Shown piece by piece: positions 35,781 to 45,131 of a stretch of DNA of 64,000 bases. How positions within the stretch are numbered: position 1 is the first letter of the stretch; each line of letters begins with the position of its first letter. The position numbers and the translations under genes were made by a program. The notes under the pieces are model-generated. The model made no database searches. It saw only the letters and a program-made list of their open reading frames with translations, and was not told where the DNA came from. Source of the stretch: AV40 sp963817335 (GTDB lineage: Bacteria; Verrucomicrobiota; Verrucomicrobiia; Chthoniobacterales; UBA10450); contig CAWFNX010000005.1 in assembly GCA_963817335.1 (NCBI GenBank), forward strand, positions 1,054,001 to 1,118,000, written 5' to 3'.

Positions 35781-36661
35781 ATCGGAAGAATTCTTGTGCA
35801 GTTGCGGTCGTTGCGCCAGCGATTTCTTCCAAAGAAATGCCGCGAGCCTTCGCGATCTCCTCGGCGACGAGGCGGGTGTAAGCCGGTTCGCATCGTTTTC
35901 CGCGATACGGAACCGGCGCGAGATAGGGGCAATCGGTTTCGACCATGAAACTATCGAGCGGAATCTTCGGCGGCGACTTCGCGAACTTGTTTCCCGTTCT
36001 TGAACGTGACGATTCCCGTGAACGAAACGAGATGGCCGAGACCGAGAACTTCATTCGCTTGTTCGAGCGTTCCGCCGAAGCAATGAAAAACGCCGCTCAC
36101 CTGCCGGCCGTACTCCCGCAAAATTTGCAGAGTATCGTCCCAGGCGTCGCGCTGATGAATCACCACGTTAAATTTTAATTCAACGGCCAGATCGAGAAGT
36201 TGCTCGAATAACTCCGCCTGTTTCGCCTTGTAGGCGCCGTCTTCAATCGTTGCTTCAATTTGCTCTTCGGTCGTGCTTTGGAGCGCATTGAAAACCTGAA
36301 CGTCCTTTCGTTTCGCTGCTTCGACGCTTGGCAGGTAGTGATAATCGAGACCGATTTCGCCGATCGCCACCACGCGTGGATTCTTCGCCAGCTCGCGTAA
36401 CGGCGCGATGACATCTTCCTCCACTTCGTGCGCGTAGGTCGGATGAACTCCGATAACAGCAAACACGTTCGAATATTTCTCGGCCAACTCGACCGCGCGT
36501 CGGCTGCTCTCAACCGACGTCCCGATGGTAATGATGCGCGTTACGCCCGATTCAGTCGCCCGGCGAAGAACATCATCAAAATCCGGCGCGAAGTCCGGAT
36601 AATCGAGATGCGCGTGAGTCTCGATTAGTTGATGGTTGATGGTTGATGGTTGATAGCTCAC
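35767..36661 (-). CDS. tatD: TatD-family metal-dependent deoxyribonuclease, frameshifted
   Basis: Two frames form one TIM-barrel hydrolase. The first (from a GTG at 36661) has the metal-binding IETHAHLDYPDF, VIGVHPTYAHEVEED, AIGEIGLDYHY, VVIHQRDAWDDTL and VFHCFGGTLEQANEVL, and is lost at 35951. The second continues IPLDSFMVETDCPYLAPVPY with the conserved Asp and stops at 35767. One extra base near 35968 explains the break. The first residues (SYQPSTINHQ) are encoded by a GTTGATGG tandem repeat at 36628-36656, so the natural start may have been altered. Confidence 0.85.
36628..36656. repeat. GTTGATG tandem repeat at the tatD start
   Basis: Four tandem copies of a GTTGATG unit in 29 bases. Its complement encodes the N-terminus of tatD. 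The same unit type is seen in the 23S-5S spacer, near 29115, 33968 and 34013, and in the yceD-rpmF gap. Confidence 0.7.
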
Positions 36662-36708
36662 GCGGAAGCCCTTTTTCTATCAACTAAAAACCATAAACTT
36701 CTTCCGCC

Positions 36709-37737
36709 TTACCATTCAATGACGGTGCTGGCCCAGGTCAGTCCGCCGCCGAACACAACCATCAACACATAATCGCCGTGTTTGATCCGGCCCGTGCGAT
36801 TGGCTTCGTCGAGGGCGATGGCCACAGCCGCGGCCGAAGTGTTGCCGTACTTGTCCAAGTTTACGTAGAAACGATCGAGCGGAATCTTCAATCGGTCGGC
36901 GATCGCTTCGATGATGCGCAAGTTCGCCTGATGTGGAATCACGCAGGCAATGTCGTCGGCGGTCAAGCCGGCGTCGGTCAAAGCTTTTTTCGACGCGCCC
37001 ACCATCGCGATGACGGCTTGTTTGTAAACCTCTTTACCCAGCATGTGAATCGTCGCCAGGTTCATGTCGACATTGTCGCGCGTGATTGGACAACGCGATC
37101 CGCCGCCAGGCATGAACAAAATATCAGTGAATTGACCGTCGCTGCCGATGTGGGTGCTGATCACGCCGTGGTCGCTGCCGCGATGACGCAACACCGCCGC
37201 GCCGGCGCCGTCGCCAAAGAGCACGCAAGTATTTCGATCGGTCCAATTCGTGATCGAGGTTAATTTTTCGGCGCCAATCACCAGCACTGTGTCGTGGGTA
37301 TGCGAGGTGATGAATTGTTGCGCGATCTCGATTCCAAAAAGAAAACCGGCGCAAGCGGCTGAGATATCGAGACAGGCGGCTTTTTTCGCGCCGATTTTTT
37401 TCTGCACGAAACACGCGGTCGCGGGAAACAGCATGTCCGGAGTCGCAGTGGCGACCAGGATCAGATCGATTTCCTCCGGCTTGACCTTCGCCTGCTCGAG
37501 CGCATTGAGCGCGGCCTTGGTGGCCATGTCGCTGGTCGTCTCGTCCTTCGCGGCGATCCGGCGCTCTTTGATTCCGGTCCGAACGGTGATCCACTCGTCG
37601 CTGGTATCGACGATCTTGGTTAGATCGTCGTTGGTGAGGCGTTTGTCCGGCACGTAGCTACCGGTGCCGACGATCGAAACGGTCCGGCGCGCTTTAGCGG
37701 ATTGCGGCCGCGGGTTCGAGCGAGGCTGTCGTTTCAT
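36709..37737 (-). CDS. fabH: 3-oxoacyl-ACP synthase III
   Basis: 342 aa from the ATG at 37737; a longer frame from 37785 is possible but overlaps plsX further. FabH starts fatty acid synthesis by joining acetyl-CoA and malonyl-ACP. Features: VSIVGTGSYVPDKRLTND, WITVRTGIKERRIA, nucleophile Cys in DISAACAGFLFGIE, His in CVIPHQANLRIIEAI and Asn in YGNTSAAAVAIALDEA. All three catalytic residues are present. The start overlaps the end of plsX by 44 bases, in the usual plsX-fabH order. Confidence 0.96.
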   Translation of the reverse strand: MKRQPRSNPRPQSAKARRTVSIVGTGSYVPDKRLTNDDLTKIVDTSDEWITVRTGIKERRIAAKDETTSDMATKAALNALEQAKVKPEEIDLILVATATPDMLFPATACFVQKKIGAKKAACLDISAACAGFLFGIEIAQQFITSHTHDTVLVIGAEKLTSITNWTDRNTCVLFGDGAGAAVLRHRGSDHGVISTHIGSDGQFTDILFMPGGGSRCPITRDNVDMNLATIHMLGKEVYKQAVIAMVGASKKALTDAGLTADDIACVIPHQANLRIIEAIADRLKIPLDRFYVNLDKYGNTSAAAVAIALDEANRTGRIKHGDYVLMVVFGGGLTWASTVIEW

Positions 37738-38731
37738 GATAACGGCGAACTTCCTCGACGATATGCGGGTTGAGTTTTTGTTCAATCGACTCGGCCGCTA
37801 CTCTCAACGCGTTCTTGATCGCGAGTGGGGTGCTTGCGCCGTGGGCAATAATGCAAATGCCATTGACGCCGAGAAGCGGGCTACCGCCGTAATATTCGTA
37901 GTTCGTTTTGTCCTTGATGGCTAAAAACGCGTCCTTGGCCAGAAAGGCGCCGGCTTTCCGTCGGGGCGATCGGGTCAATTCGTGCTTCAACCATTTGAAG
38001 ATTGCGACGGCAATCGATTCGCACGTTTTCAGGATCACATTGCCGACGAAGCCATCGCAAACCACGACTTCGACGGGATCTTCAAAAAGATGGCGGCCTT
38101 CAATGTTGCCGCGGAAGTTGAGCGAAGTTTTCTTCAACATCTTGAAGACTTCCTTGGTCTTTTCCGTTCCTTTTACATCTTCCTCGCCCAGTGAGATCAG
38201 GCCAACCCTGGGGCTTTTGTAACCGAGCACATGGCGCGAATAAACCGAGCCCATGATCGCGTACTGCACCAGATGTTCCGGACGCGCGTCGATATTGGCG
38301 CCGGCGTCGACCAAAACGAAAACGTTGAATTGAGTTGGAAGCACCGCCGCAATACCCGGCCGATCAATTCCTTCGAGGGTGCGCAATTTGATCATGCTGG
38401 CAGCAACTGCGGCGCCGGTGTGGCCTGCGCTAACGATTGCATCCGCCTGTCCGTGTTTCACCAAATCAACCGCGCGGCTGACTGACGAATCCTTCTTCCG
38501 GCGGACGGCCGACCACGCCTTGTCGCTCATGTCGACGACTTGAGTCGAATGCACTATCTCGACGCGGCGGTCGTTGCACTTATGCTTTTTCAGCTCGGCC
38601 TGGATCTGGGCGGTGTCGCCGACCAGGAAAAGTTTATTAATGTGCGGGTAGGCGCGCAGCGCCATAACGGCACCATGCACAAGATAGGACGGTCCGAAAT
38701 CGCCGCCCATCGCGTCCAAGGCGATCTTCAT
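37694..38731 (-). CDS. plsX: Phosphate acyltransferase PlsX
   Basis: 345 aa. PlsX makes acyl-phosphate from acyl-ACP for the PlsX/PlsY route of phospholipid synthesis. The N-terminus IALDAMGGDFGPSYLVHGAV, VSAGHTGAAVAASMIKL, the central VLVDAGANIDARPEHLVQYA and VVVCDGFVGNVILKTCES match the family. It lies 55 bases downstream of rpmF, in the conserved yceD-rpmF-plsX-fabH order. Confidence 0.97.
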   Translation of the reverse strand: MKIALDAMGGDFGPSYLVHGAVMALRAYPHINKLFLVGDTAQIQAELKKHKCNDRRVEIVHSTQVVDMSDKAWSAVRRKKDSSVSRAVDLVKHGQADAIVSAGHTGAAVAASMIKLRTLEGIDRPGIAAVLPTQFNVFVLVDAGANIDARPEHLVQYAIMGSVYSRHVLGYKSPRVGLISLGEEDVKGTEKTKEVFKMLKKTSLNFRGNIEGRHLFEDPVEVVVCDGFVGNVILKTCESIAVAIFKWLKHELTRSPRRKAGAFLAKDAFLAIKDKTNYEYYGGSPLLGVNGICIIAHGASTPLAIKNALRVAAESIEQKLNPHIVEEVRRYHETTASLEPAAAIR

Positions 38732-38786
38732 CGGAAGGAAATTTTGCGGTCTTTAGCCGCTGTTTGCAAAACGAAAATCCTCTCGT

Positions 38787-38972
38787 CTAGGATTTGCCCT
38801 CGACGGTCAAGACCTGGCGGCCTTTGTAATAGCCGCAGGAGGAACAGACGGTGTGACCCGCGACCGTACTCCCGCACTGTGGACATTTCGTGAACTGCGG
38901 ACGATGCCAGCGGTTGGCCGCTTTACGCGTGCGGAGGCGCATTTTGGAGGTTTTGCGTTTTGGAACTCCCAT
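38787..38972 (-). CDS. rpmF: 50S ribosomal protein L32
   Basis: 61 aa from the ATG at 38972, matching the family start (GVPKRKTSKMRLRTRKAANR). The zinc ribbon has two CxxC pairs, CPQCGS and CSSCGYYKGR. It sits between yceD and plsX as in most bacteria. A long imperfect hairpin (39018-39104) separates it from yceD and may influence its expression. Confidence 0.96.
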   Translation of the reverse strand: MGVPKRKTSKMRLRTRKAANRWHRPQFTKCPQCGSTVAGHTVCSSCGYYKGRQVLTVEGKS

Positions 38973-39017
38973 AGGAAGCGAAACAGGAAAGCAGGAAATC
39001 AGCAAAAAACAAGGGAC

Positions 39018-39104
39018 GTTGAGAGGTTGAGTCGTTGAGAGGTTGAGAAGAATTGCGTGGCGTCAGGCGGTCGTCTCAACGACTCAACCGCTCAACATCT
39101 CAAC
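39018..39104. repeat. 30-bp imperfect inverted repeat between yceD and rpmF
   Basis: Left arm 39018-39047 is built of GTTGAG units, and right arm 39075-39104 is its near complement (about 26 of 30 bases), with 27 bases between. On the transcribed (minus) strand the hairpin is followed by CCCTTGTTTTTTG, so it resembles a weak terminator upstream of rpmF. The right arm reaches into the last codons of yceD. Confidence 0.7.
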
Positions 39105-39546
39105 TTTTTAGCTTCAATTGGTCGAGCGCGCTCCAATCGGCCTTTGGTTTCGTCTCCGGCGGGGCCACCTCGGAAGGCCTGGCGCTGCATACCCGGCCCC
39201 CTTCGCGATCACACCGAGGATGGGCGGGCAGGTTCAGCAAAAGGTCTTCGCGCATGAACGGCGAAAGATCCACCGTCTCCGGGCCGCTCAACTCTGTGTG
39301 CACCGCGAAGGCCGGAACTTTGATTTGATGGACAAACTTTTCGAGGCACCCGACGCAGGTGAGCTCGACCGGTTGTTCCAGAAAACCATTTGCCCAGAGT
39401 GCGCCTTCAGCCACACCGAGGTCGATGCTGTATTTCATCGGCCCGGCGCAGTGAACTTCTTCCAGTTCTAGGTCCGAAAGAAGACAATCTTCTTCGCCTT
39501 CAAGGTGCAGTCCCTCCGGCGGAACCTGTTTCAGATGAATCTTCAC
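39100..39546 (-). CDS. yceD: YceD-family (DUF177) protein
   Basis: 148 aa. Its companion position before rpmF is conserved in bacteria and chloroplast relatives, where the family is linked to 23S rRNA accumulation. The key features are VELTCVGCLEKFVHQIKV (paired Cys), FAVHTELSGPETVDLSPFMR with the conserved Asp-Leu, EDLLLNLPAHPRC and a final CSAR. The C-terminal zinc-type CxxC of typical members is partly altered here (PRC then VCSAR). It starts 14 bases after the coaD stop. Confidence 0.85.
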   Translation of the reverse strand: MKIHLKQVPPEGLHLEGEEDCLLSDLELEEVHCAGPMKYSIDLGVAEGALWANGFLEQPVELTCVGCLEKFVHQIKVPAFAVHTELSGPETVDLSPFMREDLLLNLPAHPRCDREGGRVCSARPSEVAPPETKPKADWSALDQLKLKS

Positions 39547-39560
39547 GCCCGACTCCTCGC

Positions 39561-40040
39561 TTATCGTTCGAATTTCTTACCCAAAGCGGCGGCCACGATT
39601 CCCGGCACAAACTTGGAAACATCGCCGCCCAGGCGCGCAACCTCTTTCACCAGCCGCGAGCTCAAGTAGGTGTATTCCTCTTTCGGCATTAAAAAGATCG
39701 TTTCTACGGTGCCTTCCAGTTTTCGATTCATCAGGGCCATCTGAAATTCGAACTCGAAATCGGAAACCGCGCGCAATCCGCGGATCACGGCGATTGCCTT
39801 CTCCGTCCGGGCAAATTCCACCAGGAGCCCGTCAAATTGCGCAATCCGCACATTATCGATCTTACCGACAGTCTGCTTAAGCAAATCTAGCCGCTCCTCC
39901 AGGGGAAATAACGGCTGCTTCTCGTCGTTATGAGCGACTGCGACGATTACTTCATCGAAAAGTTTTCGGGCGCGCTCGACCACATCGAAATGGCCGTTGG
40001 TGACCGGATCGAAGCTTCCTGGATAAATTGCGCGTTTCAT
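39561..40040 (-). CDS. coaD: Phosphopantetheine adenylyltransferase
   Basis: 159 aa from the ATG at 40040. CoaD transfers AMP from ATP to 4'-phosphopantetheine in coenzyme A synthesis. The start RAIYPGSFDPVTNGHFDVVE with the T/H nucleotide motif, VAVAHNDEKQPLFPLEERLD, GLRAVSDFEFEFQMALMNRK and the ISSR-type YTYLSSRLVKEVARLGG are all present. It is the first gene of coaD-yceD-rpmF-plsX-fabH-tatD-ldt and is divergent from the universal stress protein gene. Confidence 0.97.
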   Translation of the reverse strand: MKRAIYPGSFDPVTNGHFDVVERARKLFDEVIVAVAHNDEKQPLFPLEERLDLLKQTVGKIDNVRIAQFDGLLVEFARTEKAIAVIRGLRAVSDFEFEFQMALMNRKLEGTVETIFLMPKEEYTYLSSRLVKEVARLGGDVSKFVPGIVAAALGKKFER

Positions 40041-40227
40041 TTGTGGCAAAAAGTCGCAGAGGAAATTCAAGATGCAAAGGCAAGGTGGATCGAGCAGTTT
40101 CTTGCTCGATTTTGATTCAGGCGGCGCGGCCGCATTCATTTGGCGTCGCCCGCGGCGCGGTCGAGCCACCCTTTATTCGTCGATTTGCCGAATGGTGCGC
40201 GAAAGAGGAAGATTGTTGTTCGGCCCG

Positions 40228-41058
40228 ATGATGAATCCGCCCACATACAAGAAGATCGCGGTCGCCAGCACATTTTCGCCCCGGTTCGAGCAAGTCCTGT
40301 CCGAAGCGAAAAGAATTCGAGACCGTTTGGGCTCGAGTTTGAGTTTGATTTACATCGGCGAGCGCAATGACGAGACTTCGAAGAAATTCGCGGCAATTTT
40401 CGACCGATTGCGATTACCGAGTGATTCGCCGGTTCACTATGGCCAGGGAGATCCGGCTGAAGGGGTTTTGCATGCGATCGCTGAGAATGACGTCGATCTG
40501 ATAGTTGCGGGCGCGTTGGAGAAGGAATCGGCGCTGCATCCGTTTCTGGGAAACGTGGCCCGGCGACTTCTGCGCGAAGCGCCCTGTTCGGTTGTCCTCT
40601 TTACTCATCCCGAAGCCGAGCCCAGGCCGCTGCGGCGGATTGTGTTTGTAGTCAATTATTCGGATCACGGGCTGCGCGCGTTTAAGCAAACGGTCAAACT
40701 CGCGGAAGTGGAATCGAGCGAGTTTCTCTACGCGATTCGCGTTTACACAACGTTCGACGAAGTGCGGGCGTCCACCTTTGTTGATAACGGCGGCGGCGCA
40801 ATTCGGCCCCGGACGTTCAAAGAGGAAGAAAACGCGCTGGAGGAATTTGTGCTCGCGGCCGGCGATACCCGGGTCCCAATCGACGCGCGTTGTATTCGTG
40901 GCAACACCGGTTTTGCGGCCTCTGATTTTGTGAAAGCGGTCGAAGCGGACCTGATGGTCGTGCCGGTGCATAAGGACGAAAATTCCGCGGAGCGGCTGCC
41001 GAATCATCTTGCCTGGATTGCCGATGTGATCCCATGCAATCTCTGGCTCGTTCGCTGA
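40228..41058 (+). CDS. Universal stress protein, two tandem domains
   Basis: 276 aa from the ATG at 40228 (a second ATG follows directly). Two UspA-type Rossmann-like domains: the first with KKIAVASTFSPRFEQVLSEA, YGQGDPAEGVLHAIAENDVD and LIVAGALEKES; the second with RRIVFVVNYSDHGLRAFKQT and VPIDARCIRGNTG, then ADLMVVPVHKDENSAERLP. The ATP-type G-2x-G-9x-G(S/T) motif is not clear in either half, so it may be a non-ATP-binding form. It is a single gene. Confidence 0.82.
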   Translation: MMNPPTYKKIAVASTFSPRFEQVLSEAKRIRDRLGSSLSLIYIGERNDETSKKFAAIFDRLRLPSDSPVHYGQGDPAEGVLHAIAENDVDLIVAGALEKESALHPFLGNVARRLLREAPCSVVLFTHPEAEPRPLRRIVFVVNYSDHGLRAFKQTVKLAEVESSEFLYAIRVYTTFDEVRASTFVDNGGGAIRPRTFKEEENALEEFVLAAGDTRVPIDARCIRGNTGFAASDFVKAVEADLMVVPVHKDENSAERLPNHLAWIADVIPCNLWLVR

Positions 41059-41067
41059 TAAGATCCG

Positions 41068-41124
41068 CCCTCACCTCAAATCCTCTCCCTCAGGGAGAGG
41101 AAGTCGCGAAGCGGCGGGTGAGGG
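41068..41124. repeat. Nested palindrome CCCTCACC...GGTGAGGG
   Basis: Outer ends CCCTCACC and GGGTGAGGG pair. Inside is CCTCTCCCT-CAGGGAGAGG, a tight hairpin, and GTCGCGAAGCGGCG. This type of REP-like element occurs in many bacterial genomes. It sits between two same-strand genes and is followed by TAAAAA. Confidence 0.65.
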
Positions 41125-41136
41125 TAAAAATCCAAA

Positions 41137-41901
41137 ATGAATTCTGCGCCTGAATTTCATGCCTTTGGTTTGTCGCATATCGTCGTCATCCTGTTGACGA
41201 TTGTCCTGCCCTTCGTGCTCGCGCTAATCGTGCATCGGACGAAATCTCCGCGACTGGAACGCTCGATCCGGCTGACGATCTCGGCGCTCCTCTTAATAAA
41301 TTACTTCGCTTATGTGTTCGTCGCCCGAAACTTCGGCGTCGATCATTGGTACAAACTGCTGCCGCTCCAGCTCTGCGACTGGGCGATGGTCGTCATCATC
41401 GGCGCCCTTTGGACTGGGAACCGGCGATGGCTCGAGGTGGCTTATTTTTGGGGAATTGGCGGGACGCTTCAGGCAATCATCACTCCGAATCTGCAATTTG
41501 GATTTCCGGATTTGCGCTTCATCAGCTTCTTTGTGGCCCATTCCGGAATCATCATCGGCATTGTCTTCCTAATGCTGATCTACGGATTTCGGCCGCGCGC
41601 GATCGGAATCTTGCGCACCTTCGCATGGACGGAAGTTTACTTCGTGGTCGCTTTCACGATCGACCTGTTAACGGGCGAGGATTACGGTTTTCTACTTCAT
41701 AAGCCGGAAGCGGCGTCGCTTTTGACTTTCCTGTCCGATTGGCGCCCGCTTTATTTGCTCGAGTTCCAGGTCCTGGCCTTCGTTTTCTTCGCCTTGCTCT
41801 ATGCGCCATTTGCGATTGTCGATCTGGTAAGAGGCGAATCGCTAAGGAAGGCCGCCACTCTGCGGCAAACCGAAAATATGGGAACTAAGTCACCGAGCTA
41901 G
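41137..41901 (+). CDS. YwaF/TIGR02206-type integral membrane protein
   Basis: 254 aa with six to seven membrane helices. The family pattern is seen in FGVDHWYKLLPLQLCDWAMV, YFWGIGGTLQAIITPNL and FPDLRFISFFVAHSGIIIG, with the later DWRPLYLLEFQVLAFVFFAL. The function of the family is unknown. It stands alone, 78 bases after the universal stress protein gene. Confidence 0.85.
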   Translation: MNSAPEFHAFGLSHIVVILLTIVLPFVLALIVHRTKSPRLERSIRLTISALLLINYFAYVFVARNFGVDHWYKLLPLQLCDWAMVVIIGALWTGNRRWLEVAYFWGIGGTLQAIITPNLQFGFPDLRFISFFVAHSGIIIGIVFLMLIYGFRPRAIGILRTFAWTEVYFVVAFTIDLLTGEDYGFLLHKPEAASLLTFLSDWRPLYLLEFQVLAFVFFALLYAPFAIVDLVRGESLRKAATLRQTENMGTKSPS

Positions 41902-42003
41902 CGGGAGCGTAAAGCATGAAAGCTCGCCACAGGACGAGTCCGTCCAAATGGCGGACAGGAAGGAACGCTTTAAAATTCCTGCGTTCCTGCTTTCCTTAGA
42001 GAT

Positions 42004-42834
42004 ATGGCGGTAAAGGTTTTACGCGTTGGCAAGGTCGCGATTGGCGGGAGGCGTCCGGCTTTTATTCTCGGTCCCTGCGTGATTGAGACTGAAAAGTTTG
42101 TCTGGCGGATGGCTCGCGAAATTTCGAAGATTTGCCGTAACGAAGATCTCGACCTGATTTTCAAGGCGTCCTATGACAAGGCGAACCGGACCTCGGTGAA
42201 GTCATTTCGCGGCTTGGCGTCGCAACAGGGCTGTGAGTTGCTGGCTGCGATTGGCCAGGAATTGAAAGTCCCGGTGACGACCGATGTTCATTCGCCGGAC
42301 GAAGCAAAATTCGCCGGAGCGATGATCGATCTGCTGCAAATCCCGGCGTTCCTCTGTCGCCAAACAGATTTGCTGCAAGCTGCCGCGCAAACGGGACGAG
42401 CGATTAACGTAAAGAAGGGACAGTTTCTCGCGCCGTGGGATGTGAAGAACATCGCCGAGAAGCTGATCGCGTTCGGCAATGACAAATTCTGTTTTACGGA
42501 ACGCGGGACCACGTTTGGTTACAATAACCTCGTGGCTGACATGCGATCGCTCTACTGGATGCGCGAAATCGGGTATCGCGTCATTTTCGATGCGACCCAT
42601 TCCGTGCAGCGACCCGGCGGAGGAGGGGACAAGACTTCTGGCGACGGAGCCCTCGCACCAGTTCTGGCCCGCGCGGCGGTGGCCGCCGGTTGCGACGGCA
42701 TTTTCATGGAGGTCCACGAAAATCCGGCGCGCGCTCTTTCCGATGCAGCCAACCAAATTCGGCTAAAGGATTTGCCGAAGCATCTGCGCATGTTAAAGGC
42801 TATTCATGCTGCCGTTTCAGGTAGGGGCGATTGA
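42004..42834 (+). CDS. kdsA: 3-deoxy-8-phosphooctulonate (Kdo8P) synthase
   Basis: 276 aa. It condenses arabinose 5-phosphate with PEP to give Kdo 8-phosphate for LPS. Motifs: FILGPCVIETEKFVWRMARE, DLIFKASYDKANRTSVKSFR, VPVTTDVHSPDEAKFAGAM, the metal-binding Cys/His region with QIPAFLCRQTDLLQAAAQTG, KKGQFLAPWDVKNI, FCFTERGTTFGYNNLVADMR, DATHSVQRPGG and MEVHENPARALSDAANQI. The last codons (SGRGD-stop) lie inside a palindromic repeat. It leads the lptC-lptA-lptB genes. Confidence 0.97.
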   Translation: MAVKVLRVGKVAIGGRRPAFILGPCVIETEKFVWRMAREISKICRNEDLDLIFKASYDKANRTSVKSFRGLASQQGCELLAAIGQELKVPVTTDVHSPDEAKFAGAMIDLLQIPAFLCRQTDLLQAAAQTGRAINVKKGQFLAPWDVKNIAEKLIAFGNDKFCFTERGTTFGYNNLVADMRSLYWMREIGYRVIFDATHSVQRPGGGGDKTSGDGALAPVLARAAVAAGCDGIFMEVHENPARALSDAANQIRLKDLPKHLRMLKAIHAAVSGRGD

Positions 42835-42845
42835 CCCCAATCGCC
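42819..42845. repeat. Partial palindromic repeat at the kdsA 3' end
   Basis: AGGTAGGGGCGATTGACC and the following CAATCGCC form a hairpin, like the left half of the element at 62679-62733. It supplies the last five codons and the stop of kdsA. Confidence 0.65.
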
Positions 42846-42865
42846 AGGGTGCGGCGAAGGGGATC

Positions 42866-43429
42866 TTGCAAAAACTCGCGGTTCGAGCAAACCGCCCCAC
42901 TCTGAGCTTAACTTTCTGTGGATTGTCGATTTTGCTGATGGCGCTAATCGCTGATCCCGCGGGTGCGGCGAAGCCAAAAGCCAAAAAGCAAAAGACCGTG
43001 GCGGAAGCGGAAACTCCGAGTGCGACCCCGAGCGACCAGAGTTTAGCGAACATTCCGCTCCCGATAGGCCACGAAGCCAAAGGGCTGGTTCTTCCCGATT
43101 TCGATCTCCAGGGCCATTTGCGAGGTCGATTCGAAGCTGAGAGCGCGAAACGACTCGACGAAGTCCACATTGGTTTCCACGCGTTGAAGATCATCACCTA
43201 CACCGCCGAGAATCAGCCGGACCTGACGATTGAATTAAGTGAGTCGATTTTGAATATGAAGACGCGGATTCTCAGCTCGAATGAGCGGAGTTTGATCAAA
43301 CGCGCCGACTTCAACATCGTTGGCGATTCGGTGGAGTTCGATACCAATTCGCGGGTCGGCAAACTAGTGGGCAACGTGAAGATGGTCATCACCAGCCAAT
43401 CAAAATTGTTGAACACCCAAAACGAGTGA
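42866..43429 (+). CDS. lptC: LptC-like LPS export protein
   Basis: 187 aa from the TTG at 42866, after GGGG; an ATG at 42806 inside kdsA is the alternative start and would encode the repeat. A signal/anchor helix (LTFCGLSILLMALIADPAGA) is followed by a Lys/Pro-rich linker and a beta-jellyroll domain: GLVLPDFDLQGHLRGRFEAE, VHIGFHALKIITYT, then IKRADFNIVGDSVEFDTNSR and a final VGKLVGNVKMVI. The context before lptA and lptB supports an LptC role: an inner membrane protein passing LPS to LptA. Similarity is structural rather than strong by sequence. Confidence 0.75.
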   Translation: MQKLAVRANRPTLSLTFCGLSILLMALIADPAGAAKPKAKKQKTVAEAETPSATPSDQSLANIPLPIGHEAKGLVLPDFDLQGHLRGRFEAESAKRLDEVHIGFHALKIITYTAENQPDLTIELSESILNMKTRILSSNERSLIKRADFNIVGDSVEFDTNSRVGKLVGNVKMVITSQSKLLNTQNE

Positions 43430-44177
43430 GCAGGCCGATCGTTCTTTTTTGCGTTGTTGTCTGGGCGCTGCCTTTTTATTTGGCCGGGCAGACGACTTCG
43501 CCTTCCGCTTCGTCCGCGCCCAAAAAAGAGAAAAAGGAAAAGTCGTCGCCCAAAGCGTCGCCTGACAAGAGTGCTTCCGTGCTCGGCCCGATGGGTGCGC
43601 AGTCGAACGAACCGATCACCACCGAGATTTATGCGGACGACGCTTTCTTTGATTCCAATAAAGACGTCGGCATCTTCAGTGGTCACGTAAAGGTGGCTGA
43701 TCCAAGATTCAGTTTGCAGGCCGAGAAATTGACCGTTTACATCACCAAAGGCCAGAATCAGGGCTTGGAAAAGGCCGTCGCGGAAGGGAACGTTGCCGTT
43801 GTGCGAGACCGGCCTGATCCCAATGGAGGACCGCCGACCCGAGCGGTTGGCCGGTCCGATCAGGCGACCTACATCGCGACGACCGGTGACGTGGAATTGC
43901 GGGGGTCGCCACGAGTTCAGGAAGGGGTCAACACTCACATTGCTACGAGTCCGGACACGGTGATGGTTGTAAATCAAAAGGGACAATTAACGACCCACGG
44001 TCCGAGCCGGACCGAGATTCGGCAGGAACCGAAGACCGACGACCAGAAAGGCGATCAAAACGGCGAAAATAAAGACGAGAAGAAAGGCGACCAAAAAAAC
44101 GAAAACAAAGCCGAGAAAAAAGCCGAAAAGAAAAACGAGACAAAGCCTGCGACGTCGCCGAAAACTTCAGCCACGCC

Positions 44178-44181
<4 letters not shown>
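43426..44181 (+). CDS. lptA: LptA/OstA-like periplasmic LPS transport protein
   Basis: 251 aa, GTG start overlapping the lptC stop by four bases. Signal peptide (VLFCVVVWALPFYLAGQT), a Lys/Ser-rich linker, then an OstA-type beta domain: EIYADDAFFDSNKDVGIFSG, HVKVADPRFSLQAEKLTVYI, EKAVAEGNVAVVRDRPD and SDQATYIATTGDVELRGSPR. The last 60 residues are a highly charged Lys/Glu/Asn/Asp tail with KKGDQKNENKAEKKAEKK, unusual for LptA. It overlaps lptB by four bases (ATGA). Together with LptC and LptB it would bridge LPS across the periplasm. Confidence 0.88.
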
Positions 44182-44963
<782 letters not shown>

Positions 44964-45131
44964 CCGAATCCGCGTCGCGGATGCGGAATGACGAAGCACG
45001 AATCTCGAATGACGAAACAATAATCAATAACGTAACTTTGAAAGTTCGCCTCTTAAATTTTTGAGCTTTTGAAATTGTTTCGGAATTCGGATTTCGAGCT
45101 TCGAATTTTGCGAGTAACGGCACTCACCCAT

